From Streptomyces camponoticapitis (GTDB taxonomy: Bacteria > Actinomycetota > Actinomycetes > Streptomycetales > Streptomycetaceae): DNA of 64,000 nucleotides. Below, piece after piece: positions 51,236 to 59,559 of this stretch. The notes below the pieces were generated by a model. It saw only the letters and a list, made by a program, of their open reading frames with translations. It was not told the DNA's origin and ran no database searches. The position numbers and the translations under genes were made by a program. The stretch spans positions 89,087 through 153,086 of the forward strand of contig NZ_BMMV01000022.1 of the NCBI RefSeq assembly GCF_014646115.1, read 5' to 3'. How positions within the stretch are numbered: the first letter of the stretch is position 1; each line of letters starts with the position of its first letter.

Positions 51236-52198
51236 GTGAGCTCATTCCTGCGCCCGGCGACCCCGGGCGAAGACCCGTTAGGCGTGCCGTTTTCCGGTGA
51301 CGTCCTGGACAACCAGCGGCTCGACGACCAACTGCTGGACGACCAACTGCTCGAAGAAGAACTGCTCGGCGAACAAGTGATCGGCGGCAGGTATCGGCCG
51401 GTCTCCTCGTATCTCGCGATCGCGCCGCCGGTGAGCGTGGTGATCCCCGCGATGAACGAGGCGGAGAATCTGCCGTACGTGTTCAAGACACTGCCCGACT
51501 GGATCCATGAGGTCGTCCTCGTGGACGGGAACTCGACCGACGGCACGATCCGCGTCGCCCGGGAGCTGTGGCCGGACGTCAAGGTCGTGGAACAGCGCGG
51601 CAAGGGCAAGGGCGACGCCCTGATCAGCGGTTTCGCCGCGTGCACGGGCGACATCATCGTGATGATCGACGCGGACGGCTCGGCCGACGGCCAGGAGATC
51701 GTCAGCTATGTGTCGGCCCTCGTCGCGGGCGCCGACTTCGCCAAGGGGTCGCGTTTCGCCAACGGCGGCGGCACGGACGACATGACGCCGATCCGCAAGC
51801 TCGGCAACGCCGTGCTCTGCTCGGTCGTGAACGCCAAGTTCGGCGCCCGCTACACCGACCTCTGCTACGGCTACAACGCCTTCTGGCGGCACTGCCTGGA
51901 CCGGATCACACTCGACTGCACCGGGTTCGAGGTCGAGACCCTGATGAACATCCGGGTCGTCAAGGCCGGTCTGAAGGTGCAGGAGATCCCCAGCCACGAG
52001 TACGACCGGATCCATGGCGTGAGCAATCTGCGGGCCGTGCGCGACGGGCTGCGGGTGCTGAAGGTCATCCTCCGGGAGAAGGGCGTACCGAGGGCGGCGC
52101 GGCGCCGGCCGCGCGGCGTCCGGCCGGTGCTCCCGCTGCCGCTCTCCGTCCGGACGGGTCTCTCGGCGCCCATGATCAGGCGAGGAGAGGTGTCTTGA
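51236..52198 (+). CDS. Family 2 glycosyltransferase
   Basis: A 320-residue GT-A fold glycosyltransferase with the nucleotide-sugar binding segment VSVVIPAMNEAENLP and DxD-type MIDADGSADG. It has no C-terminal membrane helix but the N-terminus carries an array of five 5-residue repeats (51308-51382). It would transfer a sugar in the cytoplasm, probably to a lipid or glycan acceptor. It is the first gene of an operon with a second glycosyltransferase (TTGA overlap) and a polysaccharide deacetylase (ATGA overlap), suggesting one cell-surface glycan pathway. Confidence 0.9.
   Translation: MSSFLRPATPGEDPLGVPFSGDVLDNQRLDDQLLDDQLLEEELLGEQVIGGRYRPVSSYLAIAPPVSVVIPAMNEAENLPYVFKTLPDWIHEVVLVDGNSTDGTIRVARELWPDVKVVEQRGKGKGDALISGFAACTGDIIVMIDADGSADGQEIVSYVSALVAGADFAKGSRFANGGGTDDMTPIRKLGNAVLCSVVNAKFGARYTDLCYGYNAFWRHCLDRITLDCTGFEVETLMNIRVVKAGLKVQEIPSHEYDRIHGVSNLRAVRDGLRVLKVILREKGVPRAARRRPRGVRPVLPLPLSVRTGLSAPMIRRGEVS
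51308..51382 (+). repeat. Five tandem 15-bp units in the glycosyltransferase N-terminus
   Basis: The units read DNQRL, DDQLL, DDQLL, EEELL and GEQVI in frame. Copies two and three are nearly identical at DNA level. Such an array is prone to length variation between strains. Confidence 0.75.
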
Positions 52199-53271
52199 TC
52201 GACCGTCAGCTCCACCGCTCCTTCTCCGTGGTGGTCTGCGCGTACACGGAGGAGCGCTGGGAGGACATTCTCGCGGCGGTCGCCTCCGTACGGTGTCAGT
52301 CGATGCCGGCCACGGAGACGCTGCTCGTGGTCGACCACAACGAGACGCTGCGGGCGCGGCTGGAGGCGGAGTACGCCGCCCCCGCGGTGACGCCGGCGGA
52401 CGGCGGGGAGGTGCGGGTGCTCGCCAACGCGGGCCCCCGTGGGCTCTCCGCCGGACGGAACACCGGAATCGCCGCCGCGCGCGGGGAGTTCGTGGCCTTC
52501 CTGGACGACGACGCCGTGGCCGAGCGCGACTGGCTGCGGTATCTCTCGGCCGGTTACGGCGATCCGCGCGTGATGGCCGTCGGCGGCAGGACGCTGCCCG
52601 CCTGGGCGGCCGGGGGCCGGCCGGCCTGGTTCCCGCAGGAGTTCGACTGGGTCGTCGGGTGTACGTACCGGGGGCTGCCCCCCGGCAAGGTGCGGGTCCG
52701 CAACGTCCTGGGCGGCAACGCCTCGTTCCGCCGTACCGCGTTCGACGCGGCGGGCGGCTTCGCGACCGGCATCGGGCGGGACGGCGACAAGCGCCCGCTG
52801 GGCTGCGAGGAGACGGAGCTGTGCATCAGGCTCAGCGAGGCGCTGCCGCACGCGCTGCTGCTGATCGACGACCGTGCGGTGATCCACCACAAGGTCCCCG
52901 AGGCGCGTTCGGGGTTCGGGTACTTCCGCAGCCGCGCCTACGCCGAAGGGCTCTCCAAGGCGCTGGTCGCCCGAAGTGTCGGCGCCGGCAAGGGACTTGA
53001 GTCCGAGAGGCGCTATGCCACGCGGGTGCTGCCCGCCGGGGTGGTGCGCGGGCTGCGCGACGCGGTGCGAGGCCGGGAGCGTGGCGGCGCGGGGCGGGCC
53101 GGGGCGATCGTGGCCGGGGTACTGACGACGGCGGCCGGTTATGTGGTGGGCAGCGCCCGCGCGCGCCGGGGCGCGGTCACGTTCTCGTCCGGCCCGATCA
53201 GCCCGGTGACCCCCTCGGGTCCGTCGGCTCCGGCTTCGGCGCGGGAGAGTCCGCGAGGTGCCGTCGTATGA
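52195..53271 (+). CDS. Family 2 glycosyltransferase, second of operon
   Basis: A 358-residue GT-A enzyme with SFSVVVCAYTEERWED and DxD-like AFLDDDAVAERDW, ending in a hydrophobic segment near residue 310-330 (VAGVLTTAAGYVVGS) that could anchor it. The TTG at 52195 is the start, with an AGGAGAGG site four bases upstream and a 4-nt overlap with the preceding gene; no ATG or GTG lies nearby. It belongs to the same cell-surface glycan operon and probably adds a different sugar. Confidence 0.85.
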   Translation: MIDRQLHRSFSVVVCAYTEERWEDILAAVASVRCQSMPATETLLVVDHNETLRARLEAEYAAPAVTPADGGEVRVLANAGPRGLSAGRNTGIAAARGEFVAFLDDDAVAERDWLRYLSAGYGDPRVMAVGGRTLPAWAAGGRPAWFPQEFDWVVGCTYRGLPPGKVRVRNVLGGNASFRRTAFDAAGGFATGIGRDGDKRPLGCEETELCIRLSEALPHALLLIDDRAVIHHKVPEARSGFGYFRSRAYAEGLSKALVARSVGAGKGLESERRYATRVLPAGVVRGLRDAVRGRERGGAGRAGAIVAGVLTTAAGYVVGSARARRGAVTFSSGPISPVTPSGPSAPASARESPRGAVV

Positions 53272-54107
53272 GCATGGGCATGGGGGACGGCGCGCCGCCA
53301 CGCCCGGGGCCGGGTCCGCGGGAGCCCGTACCGATCCTGATGTACCACGCGATCGCGCACCGGCCGGCCCCGTCGGTGCACGCCCTGTCCGTGTCGCCCG
53401 ACGCGTTCGCCGAGCAGCTCGCGCTGCTCGGCGAGCGGGGGTTCACCCCGCTGACGACGGCCGCGCTGGCCGCCGTCTGGCGGGGTGGGGGGCGGCTGCC
53501 CGAGCGGCCGGTGCTGATCACGTTCGACGACGGCTACGAGGGCGTGCACCGGTACGCCCTGCCCGTCCTGGCCGAACACGGCTTCGCGGCCACCCTGTTC
53601 GTCTCCACGGGGTGGCTGCGCGGCCGGTACGACGAGGGCGGCGCACTCGACACGATGCTCGACTGGGACCAGGTGCGCCAACTGGCCGCCGCCGGCGTGG
53701 AGATCGGCGGCCACAGCCATACGCACCCGCAACTGGACCAGCTCGACGACGCGCGTCTCGGCCACGAGGCGGTGCGCTGCCGGGAGATCGTCGCCGCCGA
53801 ACTGGGCGCCGAGCCGGTCTCGTTCGCGTATCCGTACGGCTACTCCACCCGTCGCGTACGGCGCGCCGTACGGGCTGCCGGGTTCACCCAGTCGCTGGCC
53901 GTGGGCAACGGGCTGGCCCGCCGGGGGCAGGGCCCGTACGCCCTGAAACGGGTCACGGTGCGGCGCTCCACGGACATCGGGGAGTTCGGGCGGCTGGTCG
54001 ACGGCCGGTCCGTCGGCCGCGCCTTCGCCCGCGACCGGGCGCTGACGAAGGCGTACGCGATGGTCCGCGGGGCGCGCCGGGCCGCGCGGGTGATCGGGGG
54101 CGGCTGA
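53268..54107 (+). CDS. Polysaccharide deacetylase (NodB-like)
   Basis: A 279-residue carbohydrate esterase family 4 protein. It has FDDGY with D87-D88, H149 and H153 in GGHSHTHP (metal site) and AYPYGYSTRRVRRA. It removes acetyl groups from N-acetylated sugars of a glycan. There is no signal peptide, so it would act in the cytoplasm or at the membrane on a precursor, unlike typical secreted members. Its ATG overlaps the stop of the second glycosyltransferase by 4 nt, linking the three enzymes. Confidence 0.93.
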   Translation: MSMGMGDGAPPRPGPGPREPVPILMYHAIAHRPAPSVHALSVSPDAFAEQLALLGERGFTPLTTAALAAVWRGGGRLPERPVLITFDDGYEGVHRYALPVLAEHGFAATLFVSTGWLRGRYDEGGALDTMLDWDQVRQLAAAGVEIGGHSHTHPQLDQLDDARLGHEAVRCREIVAAELGAEPVSFAYPYGYSTRRVRRAVRAAGFTQSLAVGNGLARRGQGPYALKRVTVRRSTDIGEFGRLVDGRSVGRAFARDRALTKAYAMVRGARRAARVIGGG

Positions 54108-54176
54108 CCGGGCGGAGCGGGCGTCGCCGGGCAAAACACCGTGCGTCGGCGGCGCCCGTGCCGGATCATGGGCGAC

Positions 54177-55286
54177 ATGTCTGCCAAGCCTCAGGACACC
54201 CTGCCGATCCGGCTGAACGTCGACGACAGCGACTCACCGTCGGATGTCGTCGACGCTCTCTTTCTCGGCCGTTTCGCGACGGGCGAGCAGCCGCACTCGC
54301 ACAGTTCGTCGATCGACCGGGTCAAGTCCGGTGCCTCCCTGCTGCCGCCGGGCGCCACCGTGCTGCGCTCGGCGCGCGACGACGACCGCAGTGCCACGCT
54401 GGCCGAGGGCGACGGCTGGACACTGCTGGTCTCCCGCTGGAACCGGGGCGCGGACGTCACGGTGACCGCGACCACCTCCGAACTGGCCGAGAAGGTGCAC
54501 CGCCAGGCGACGGACGGTGCGCAGGACGAGCCCGAACCGGTGCCGGAGAACGTGACCATGGGGTTCTGGTACGTGTCGCCGCGCCGCGGCCCGCACCGGA
54601 CGACCCGGCAGATCGCGGCCGGCACCTGGGACGAGGTCCGGGGCAACTACACGGCGCCGGTGGCCGACGCGATGGACCGGCTGATGAAGGTGACACCGGA
54701 CGACATCGCGGGCCGCCTGCTCCTGCTGCACGGGCCGCCCGGCACCGGGAAGACATCGGCGCTGCGGACGCTGGCCCGCTCCTGGCGTGACTGGTGCCAG
54801 GTCGACTGCGTCCTGGACCCGGAGCGGCTCTTCAACGACGTCGGCTATCTGATGGACATCGCGATCGGCGAGGACGAGGGTTCGTCCAAGGGCCGCTGGC
54901 GGCTGCTGCTCCTGGAGGACTGCGACGAGTTGATCCGGGGCGAGGCCAAGCACACGGCGGGCCAGGCGCTCTCCCGGCTGCTGAACCTCACCGACGGTCT
55001 GCTCGGCCAGGGCCGGAACGTCCTGGTGGGTGTGACCACCAACGAGGACCTGGAACGGCTCCACCCTGCGGTCGTCAGGCCCGGCCGCTGTCTGGCCCGG
55101 ATCGAGGTCGGCTCGCTGACCCGCCCGGAGGCGGAGCGCTGGCTGAGCCGGGAGGAGGGCGACTGGGAGGGAGCGGTGGGCCGGGAGGGCGCGACGCTGG
55201 CCGAACTGTTCGCCCTGCGCAGGGGCGGCGGCCCGACGTCGGTCCCGGGCCAGTCGAAGGGCGCGGACGCGGGGCTGTACCTGTAG
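54177..55286 (+). CDS. DUF5925 domain AAA ATPase
   Basis: A 369-residue protein with an N-terminal DUF5925 domain (about 1-150) and an AAA ATPase domain with Walker A GPPGTGKTS (about 186-194), Walker B LLLLEDCDEL (about 243-252) and an Arg finger candidate (RPGRCLARIE near 302). The family has no established function; AAA proteins of this kind remodel or regulate partners. The start is ATG 54177 or 54168. It lies 69 nt downstream of the polysaccharide deacetylase on the same strand and may be cotranscribed. Confidence 0.88.
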   Translation: MSAKPQDTLPIRLNVDDSDSPSDVVDALFLGRFATGEQPHSHSSSIDRVKSGASLLPPGATVLRSARDDDRSATLAEGDGWTLLVSRWNRGADVTVTATTSELAEKVHRQATDGAQDEPEPVPENVTMGFWYVSPRRGPHRTTRQIAAGTWDEVRGNYTAPVADAMDRLMKVTPDDIAGRLLLLHGPPGTGKTSALRTLARSWRDWCQVDCVLDPERLFNDVGYLMDIAIGEDEGSSKGRWRLLLLEDCDELIRGEAKHTAGQALSRLLNLTDGLLGQGRNVLVGVTTNEDLERLHPAVVRPGRCLARIEVGSLTRPEAERWLSREEGDWEGAVGREGATLAELFALRRGGGPTSVPGQSKGADAGLYL

Positions 55287-55327
55287 GTGACCCCACCCTC
55301 CGGGCGTACCTTTTGGGCGATTACTCC

Positions 55328-55342
55328 CATTAAGAGCTAATG
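55328..55342 (+). promoter_or_regulatory. Candidate MarR operator
   Basis: CATTA and TAATG flank five bases, a short inverted repeat in an AT-rich stretch eight bases before the MarR start. It fits autoregulation of the MarR-ABC operon. Confidence 0.5.
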
Positions 55343-55349
55343 TGATGCC

Positions 55350-55805
55350 ATGACTTCGGTCGAGTTCCCCGACTCGCTCGCCGATGTACTGGCAGGCGTA
55401 CAGCGCATGATCCGGCGGCGGCTCAGCGTCGGCCTGACGGCCCCGCCGCTCCGGGGCGCACAGGTCGAGCTGTTGCGGCTGGTCTCGGCGCGCCCGGGAA
55501 TCCGGGTGTCGGACGCGGCGAAGGAGCTGTATCTCGCCGGGAACTCGGTCTCCACCCTCGTCAACGAGCTGGCCAGGGCCGGATATCTGCGCCGCGAGAC
55601 CGATCCCGCCGACCATCGCGCCGTCCTGCTGGTGCCGACCTACGCGGCGACATCTCGCCTGGCGGACTGGGAGGCCCGGCACTCGGCGCTGGTGCGCGAG
55701 CAGGTGGCCCGGCTCACCGAGGAGGAGAGGGCCGCCCTGGCCGCGGCGCTGCCCGCGCTGCGCAGGCTCGCCCTGAATCTGCGCGAGGAGGTGGAGGCGG
55801 CATGA
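55350..55805 (+). CDS. MarR family regulator
   Basis: A 151-residue MarR protein with the winged helix at about 40-90 (GIRVSDAAKELYLAGNSVST, then LRRETDPADHRAVLL). It is the first gene of an operon with an ABC exporter and overlaps the ATPase gene by 4 nt, so it probably represses the whole operon and is released by the exporter's substrate. An inverted repeat sits just ahead of its start. Confidence 0.93.
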   Translation: MTSVEFPDSLADVLAGVQRMIRRRLSVGLTAPPLRGAQVELLRLVSARPGIRVSDAAKELYLAGNSVSTLVNELARAGYLRRETDPADHRAVLLVPTYAATSRLADWEARHSALVREQVARLTEEERAALAAALPALRRLALNLREEVEAA

Positions 55806-56785
55806 CGGACGGGGCCGTGCCCGCCGGGGACGACGGGGACGCCACGGGTACGGGCGACGCCGGCTCCACGTCCGACTCCAGCTCCGGCGACAGCGCCGAG
55901 GCCGTGAGCTGCCGCGCACTGGATTACTCCTTCGGTGACACCAAGGCCGTCGACGGCCTCGACCTGTCCGTCCGTACCGGCGAGATCTTCGGTCTGCTCG
56001 GTCCCAACGGCGCCGGCAAGACGACGGCGATCCGCTGTATCACGACACTGCTGCCGGTCCCGCCGGACATCGTGAAGGTGTTCGGCCACGACGCCGCGAA
56101 GGAGAAGATGGCGGTGCGCCGGCTGCTCGGATACGTACCGCAGCAGCTGTCCGCCGACGCCGCGATGACCGGGCGCGAGAACGTGACACTGTTCGCCCGC
56201 GTCTTCGACGTCCCGCGCCGCGAGCGAGCCGCGCGAGTCGCCCAGGCGCTTGACGTCGTCGACCTCTCCGACGCCGCCGACCGGATGGCCCAGACCTACT
56301 CGGGCGGCATGATCCGCCGGCTGGAGCTCGCACAGGCGCTGGTCAGCGCACCCCGGCTGCTGATGCTGGACGAGCCGACGATCGGTCTCGACCCCATCGC
56401 CCGGAGCAGCGTCTGGGAGCACATCAACGCGGTGCGCCGGGCCACCGGCATGACCGTGCTGGTGACCACGCACTACATGGACGAGGCCGAGCAGTACTGC
56501 GACCGGGTCGGGCTGATGCACCGCGGCCGGATCCACGCCCTCGGCACGCCCGGAGAGCTGCGGGAGGAGCTGCGGGAGCGCCGCCGCGCCGAAGCGGACG
56601 AGGCGCGCAAGTCCGGCACGACGGGTGAGTCCGCCGAGACGGCTGAGTCCGGTGAGGCGCGGAGCGACACCGTACCCACGCTGGAGGACGTCTTCCGCGA
56701 CGTGGTCGGCCAGGGCCTGGAGGAGGAAGGAGGCACCTACCGCGATGTCAGGAGCACCCGCCGGACGGCGTCCAGACTCGGCTGA
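55802..56785 (+). CDS. ABC exporter ATPase
   Basis: A 327-residue ATPase with a 35-residue acidic, Ser/Thr/Gly-rich N-terminus, Walker A GPNGAGKT at 67-74, signature YSGGMIRRLE and Walker B LLMLDEPTIG. It pairs with the ABC2 permease encoded 41 nt inside its 3' end. DrrA-like; drug or lipid export is likely. It is second in the MarR operon. Confidence 0.93.
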   Translation: MTDGAVPAGDDGDATGTGDAGSTSDSSSGDSAEAVSCRALDYSFGDTKAVDGLDLSVRTGEIFGLLGPNGAGKTTAIRCITTLLPVPPDIVKVFGHDAAKEKMAVRRLLGYVPQQLSADAAMTGRENVTLFARVFDVPRRERAARVAQALDVVDLSDAADRMAQTYSGGMIRRLELAQALVSAPRLLMLDEPTIGLDPIARSSVWEHINAVRRATGMTVLVTTHYMDEAEQYCDRVGLMHRGRIHALGTPGELREELRERRRAEADEARKSGTTGESAETAESGEARSDTVPTLEDVFRDVVGQGLEEEGGTYRDVRSTRRTASRLG

Positions 56786-57605
56786 GACCGTCGACCCCGC
56801 CCGCTTCGAGCTGCTGCTCGTGCCGCCCCGGCCCCGAACGGGCTTGCGCGTCCTGCCCTCCAGAGTCATCGCCATGTGCGTGGTCGAGCTCCAGAAGCTG
56901 CGCCACGACCGCACCGAGCTCTACACCCGGGCCGTTCAGCCCGCTCTCTGGCTGCTGATCTTCGGCGAGACGTTCACCCACCTCAGGGCCATCCCGACCG
57001 GTGGTATCCCCTACATCGACTTCCTCGCGCCCGGCATCATCGCCCAGTCCGCGATGTTCATCTCGATCTTCTACGGCATCATGATCATCTGGGAGCGGGA
57101 CGCCGGGATCCTCACCAAACTCCTGGTCACCCCGACCCCGCGAGCCGCGCTGATCAGCGGCAAGGCGTTCGCCTCCGGGGTGAAGGCGCTGATCCAGGCG
57201 CTCGTGGTGATCCTGATCGCCGCCGCCCTCGGAGTGGGGCTGACCTGGAACCCGCTGAAACTGCTCGGGGTCGTGGTCGTGGTGATCCTCGGCTCGGCCT
57301 TCTTCTCGTGTCTGTCGATCACGATCGCGGGGATCGTCCTCACCCGGGACCGGCTGATGGGTATCGGCCAGGCCATCACGATGCCGCTCTTCTTCGCGTC
57401 GAACGCGCTGTATCCGGTGGCGATCATGCCCGGCTGGCTCCAGGTGGTCAGCAGGATCAACCCGCTCAGCTACCAGGTGGACGCCCTGCGCGGACTGCTG
57501 CTCGGGACCTCGTCCCATCTGCTGCTCGACTTCGGGGTGCTGATCTTCGCCGCGGCGCTGGGCATCACCGCGGCGTCGTCGCTGCTGGGGCGTCTGGCCA
57601 GATGA
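56745..57605 (+). CDS. ABC-2 type exporter permease
   Basis: A 286-residue ABC2 permease with six membrane helices. Family segments include LQKLRHDRTELYTRAVQP and TPTPRAALISGKAFASGVKA. Its ATG at 56745 lies 41 nt inside the ATPase gene, an unusually long overlap; GGAGG precedes it by 12 nt. It completes the MarR-controlled exporter. No downstream gene continues on this strand. Confidence 0.92.
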   Translation: MSGAPAGRRPDSAETVDPARFELLLVPPRPRTGLRVLPSRVIAMCVVELQKLRHDRTELYTRAVQPALWLLIFGETFTHLRAIPTGGIPYIDFLAPGIIAQSAMFISIFYGIMIIWERDAGILTKLLVTPTPRAALISGKAFASGVKALIQALVVILIAAALGVGLTWNPLKLLGVVVVVILGSAFFSCLSITIAGIVLTRDRLMGIGQAITMPLFFASNALYPVAIMPGWLQVVSRINPLSYQVDALRGLLLGTSSHLLLDFGVLIFAAALGITAASSLLGRLAR

Positions 57606-57642
57606 CCCCGGGAGCCGGACCCGCGCCCCGGAGGCTCCGGCC

Positions 57643-58023
57643 TCAGCGTGAGTACTCCGCCCGCACCGCGTCCTCGGCCAGCGACAGCGCCTCCGCGCGC
57701 GCCAGACCGAGCCGTCTGGCCTGCCGCGCGTACTCCTGGGCCGCGGCCGCCGCCTTGCGGTCCGCCGCGTCGCCCGCCGCCGCGACGAACGTGCCGTTGC
57801 GTCCGCGCGTCTCGATCACCCCGTCCGACTCCAGTGCCCGGTAGGCCTTGGCGACGGTGTTCGCCGCGAGGCCGAGCTCCTCGGCGAAGCCCCGTACCGT
57901 CGGCAGCTTGTGTCCCACGGGCAGCACGCCCGAGCGCGCCTGTTCGGAGATCTGGGTGCGCAGTTGCTCGTACGGGGCGGTGGCGTCTTCGGTGTCGATG
58001 GCAATGGCGATCTTCAAGGTCAC
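57643..58023 (-). CDS. GntR family regulator, short (YtrA type)
   Basis: A 126-residue regulator consisting of a GntR winged helix (about 13-75: LPTVRGFAEELGLAANTVAK, then YRALESDGVIETRGRNGTFV) and a short helical tail, the YtrA subfamily. Such regulators usually control ABC transporters and sense small ligands or nucleotides. The GTG at 58023 is preferred. It is divergent from the GNAT gene; a direct repeat GCGTTCCGG flanks an AT-rich stretch between them. Confidence 0.92.
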   Translation of the reverse strand: MTLKIAIAIDTEDATAPYEQLRTQISEQARSGVLPVGHKLPTVRGFAEELGLAANTVAKAYRALESDGVIETRGRNGTFVAAAGDAADRKAAAAAQEYARQARRLGLARAEALSLAEDAVRAEYSR

Positions 58024-58047
58024 AGGGCCGATTGTCCCCCATCTCCC

Positions 58048-58082
58048 GCGTTCCGGACGGAAATAAATAAGGGGCGTTCCGG
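58048..58082. repeat. Direct repeat in the GntR/GNAT divergent promoter
   Basis: GCGTTCCGG occurs at 58048-58056 and 58074-58082, flanking AAATAAATAA. The spacing of 26 bp and the AT-rich centre suggest regulator sites around a promoter. Confidence 0.4.
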
Positions 58083-58109
58083 CGGTGCTGCCACGTAGCG
58101 TGCCGATCC

Positions 58110-59030
58110 ATGACTGTGCTCGTTCGTGATTTCCGCCCCGAGGACGCCGCCGCCGTCGTCCGCGTCCGGCGCGCCAGCGTCCCGTATGCCGTGACGACGG
58201 AGGAGTCCCTGCACTTCGCCGTGCGAAGCGCCCACCCCGCATCGAAGTACCGCATGCTCGTGGCCGAGGACGGCGGGGAGGTGATCGGCACCTCGCATGT
58301 CGCGCTCGCCCACGACAGCGAGGAGCCCGGTCAGGCACGGGTCAACCCCCATGTGCACCCCGACCACACGGGCAAGGGCGCGGGATCCGCGATCCTGCGG
58401 GCCGCCGAGGAGCATCTGGCGGCCGAGGGCGCGACCACCGTCTTCACCTGGGTGAACGACGAGCCCGGGGCCCTCGCCTTCGCCGCCCGCCGGGGCTACT
58501 CGCCGCTGCGTACCGCGCACTTCCAGCGGCTCGATCTGACGGGTGCCGCGCTGCCCGAGCCGCCGGGGCTCCCCGCGGGCTGCACGCTGGTGACGGCGGC
58601 GGACTTCGCCGACGATCCGCGGCAGGTGTTCGAGGCCGACGCCGAGGCGACGTCGGACGAACCGGGTGACATCAGCACGAACCTCGACGACTACGAGGAC
58701 TGGCTCAACAACACCTGGCAGCACCCCTGTATGGACCACGGCCTCAGCACCCTCGTGGTCGCCGACGGCAGGATCGCGGCCTTCACCCTGGTCCACACGG
58801 ACGGTGACACGACCTATCTCTCGGCCATGACGGGCACGCTGCGCGACTACCGCGGCCGGAGTCTGGCCAAGGCCGCCAAGGCCGACTCCCTGCACCGGGC
58901 CCGCGCCGCCGGTTTCACGGACGCCTTCACCAACAACGACGCGGGGAACGAGCCGATGCTCGCGGTCAACACCTGGTTCGGCTATCAAGTCTCTGCCTCG
59001 GAGGTGCGCCATGTCCGCAGACTCGCCTGA
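58110..59030 (+). CDS. GNAT N-acetyltransferase
   Basis: A 306-residue protein with two GNAT-like halves. The N-terminal half has the acetyl-CoA motif HPDHTGKGAGSAILRAAEEH (about 89-108). The C-terminal half carries a second, weaker one in RDYRGRSLAKAAKADSLHRA. It probably acetylates a small molecule or antibiotic-like amine in the cytosol. It overlaps the DUF402 gene by 20 nt and is divergent from the GntR gene. Confidence 0.92.
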   Translation: MTVLVRDFRPEDAAAVVRVRRASVPYAVTTEESLHFAVRSAHPASKYRMLVAEDGGEVIGTSHVALAHDSEEPGQARVNPHVHPDHTGKGAGSAILRAAEEHLAAEGATTVFTWVNDEPGALAFAARRGYSPLRTAHFQRLDLTGAALPEPPGLPAGCTLVTAADFADDPRQVFEADAEATSDEPGDISTNLDDYEDWLNNTWQHPCMDHGLSTLVVADGRIAAFTLVHTDGDTTYLSAMTGTLRDYRGRSLAKAAKADSLHRARAAGFTDAFTNNDAGNEPMLAVNTWFGYQVSASEVRHVRRLA

Positions 59031-59559
59031 CCCCGTGGACACCCCGGAAGTCCAGGTCGAGGTGCGTCTGGTCAAGGCGGGCCGTACCAAGATCCGCTAC
59101 CCGGCCTCCCTGGTCGCCGACGACGGCACACATGTGGTGGTGCGCGCGCCGTGGGCGGCCGAGGGCGTGCGGGACTTCGGCTTCGTACGCTTCGAGCCCG
59201 GCGACATCTTCACCGAGCACTACTGGCGTGACCGCTGGTACGCGGTGAAGGAGGTCCGCACGGGCGACGGGACCCTCAAGGGCTGGTACTGCGACGTGAC
59301 CCGGCCTGCGGTCGTACGTGGTCGCGGGCCGGGCGCACTCCGCTACGAACTGCTGGTCGAGGACCTGGACCTCGATCTCTGGGCGTCGGCCGACCGCGGG
59401 ACGGTCCTGCGGCTGGACGAGGAGGAGTTCGAGGAGAGCGGCCTCGCCGAGCGGGACCCGGTCGCTGCCGACGCGGCCCGCCGCGCGCTGGAGGAGCTCG
59501 AACTCCTCGTACGCGGCGGCGCGTTCACGGCCCTTCTCGGTCGCCCGCTCCCCTCGTAG
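59011..59559 (+). CDS. DUF402 family protein (probable nucleoside phosphatase)
   Basis: A 182-residue protein of the DUF402 family. The core reads YCDVTRPAVVRG and ELLVEDLDLDLWASADRG, with the acidic metal-binding residues seen in the FomD/Ntdp-type phosphatases. Those relatives hydrolyse nucleoside di- or triphosphates or CMP-linked intermediates with a divalent metal; the substrate here is not known. The ATG at 59011 lies 20 nt inside the GNAT gene. Its 3' end overlaps the convergent methyltransferase-Nudix gene by 35 nt. Confidence 0.9.
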   Translation: MSADSPDPVDTPEVQVEVRLVKAGRTKIRYPASLVADDGTHVVVRAPWAAEGVRDFGFVRFEPGDIFTEHYWRDRWYAVKEVRTGDGTLKGWYCDVTRPAVVRGRGPGALRYELLVEDLDLDLWASADRGTVLRLDEEEFEESGLAERDPVAADAARRALEELELLVRGGAFTALLGRPLPS

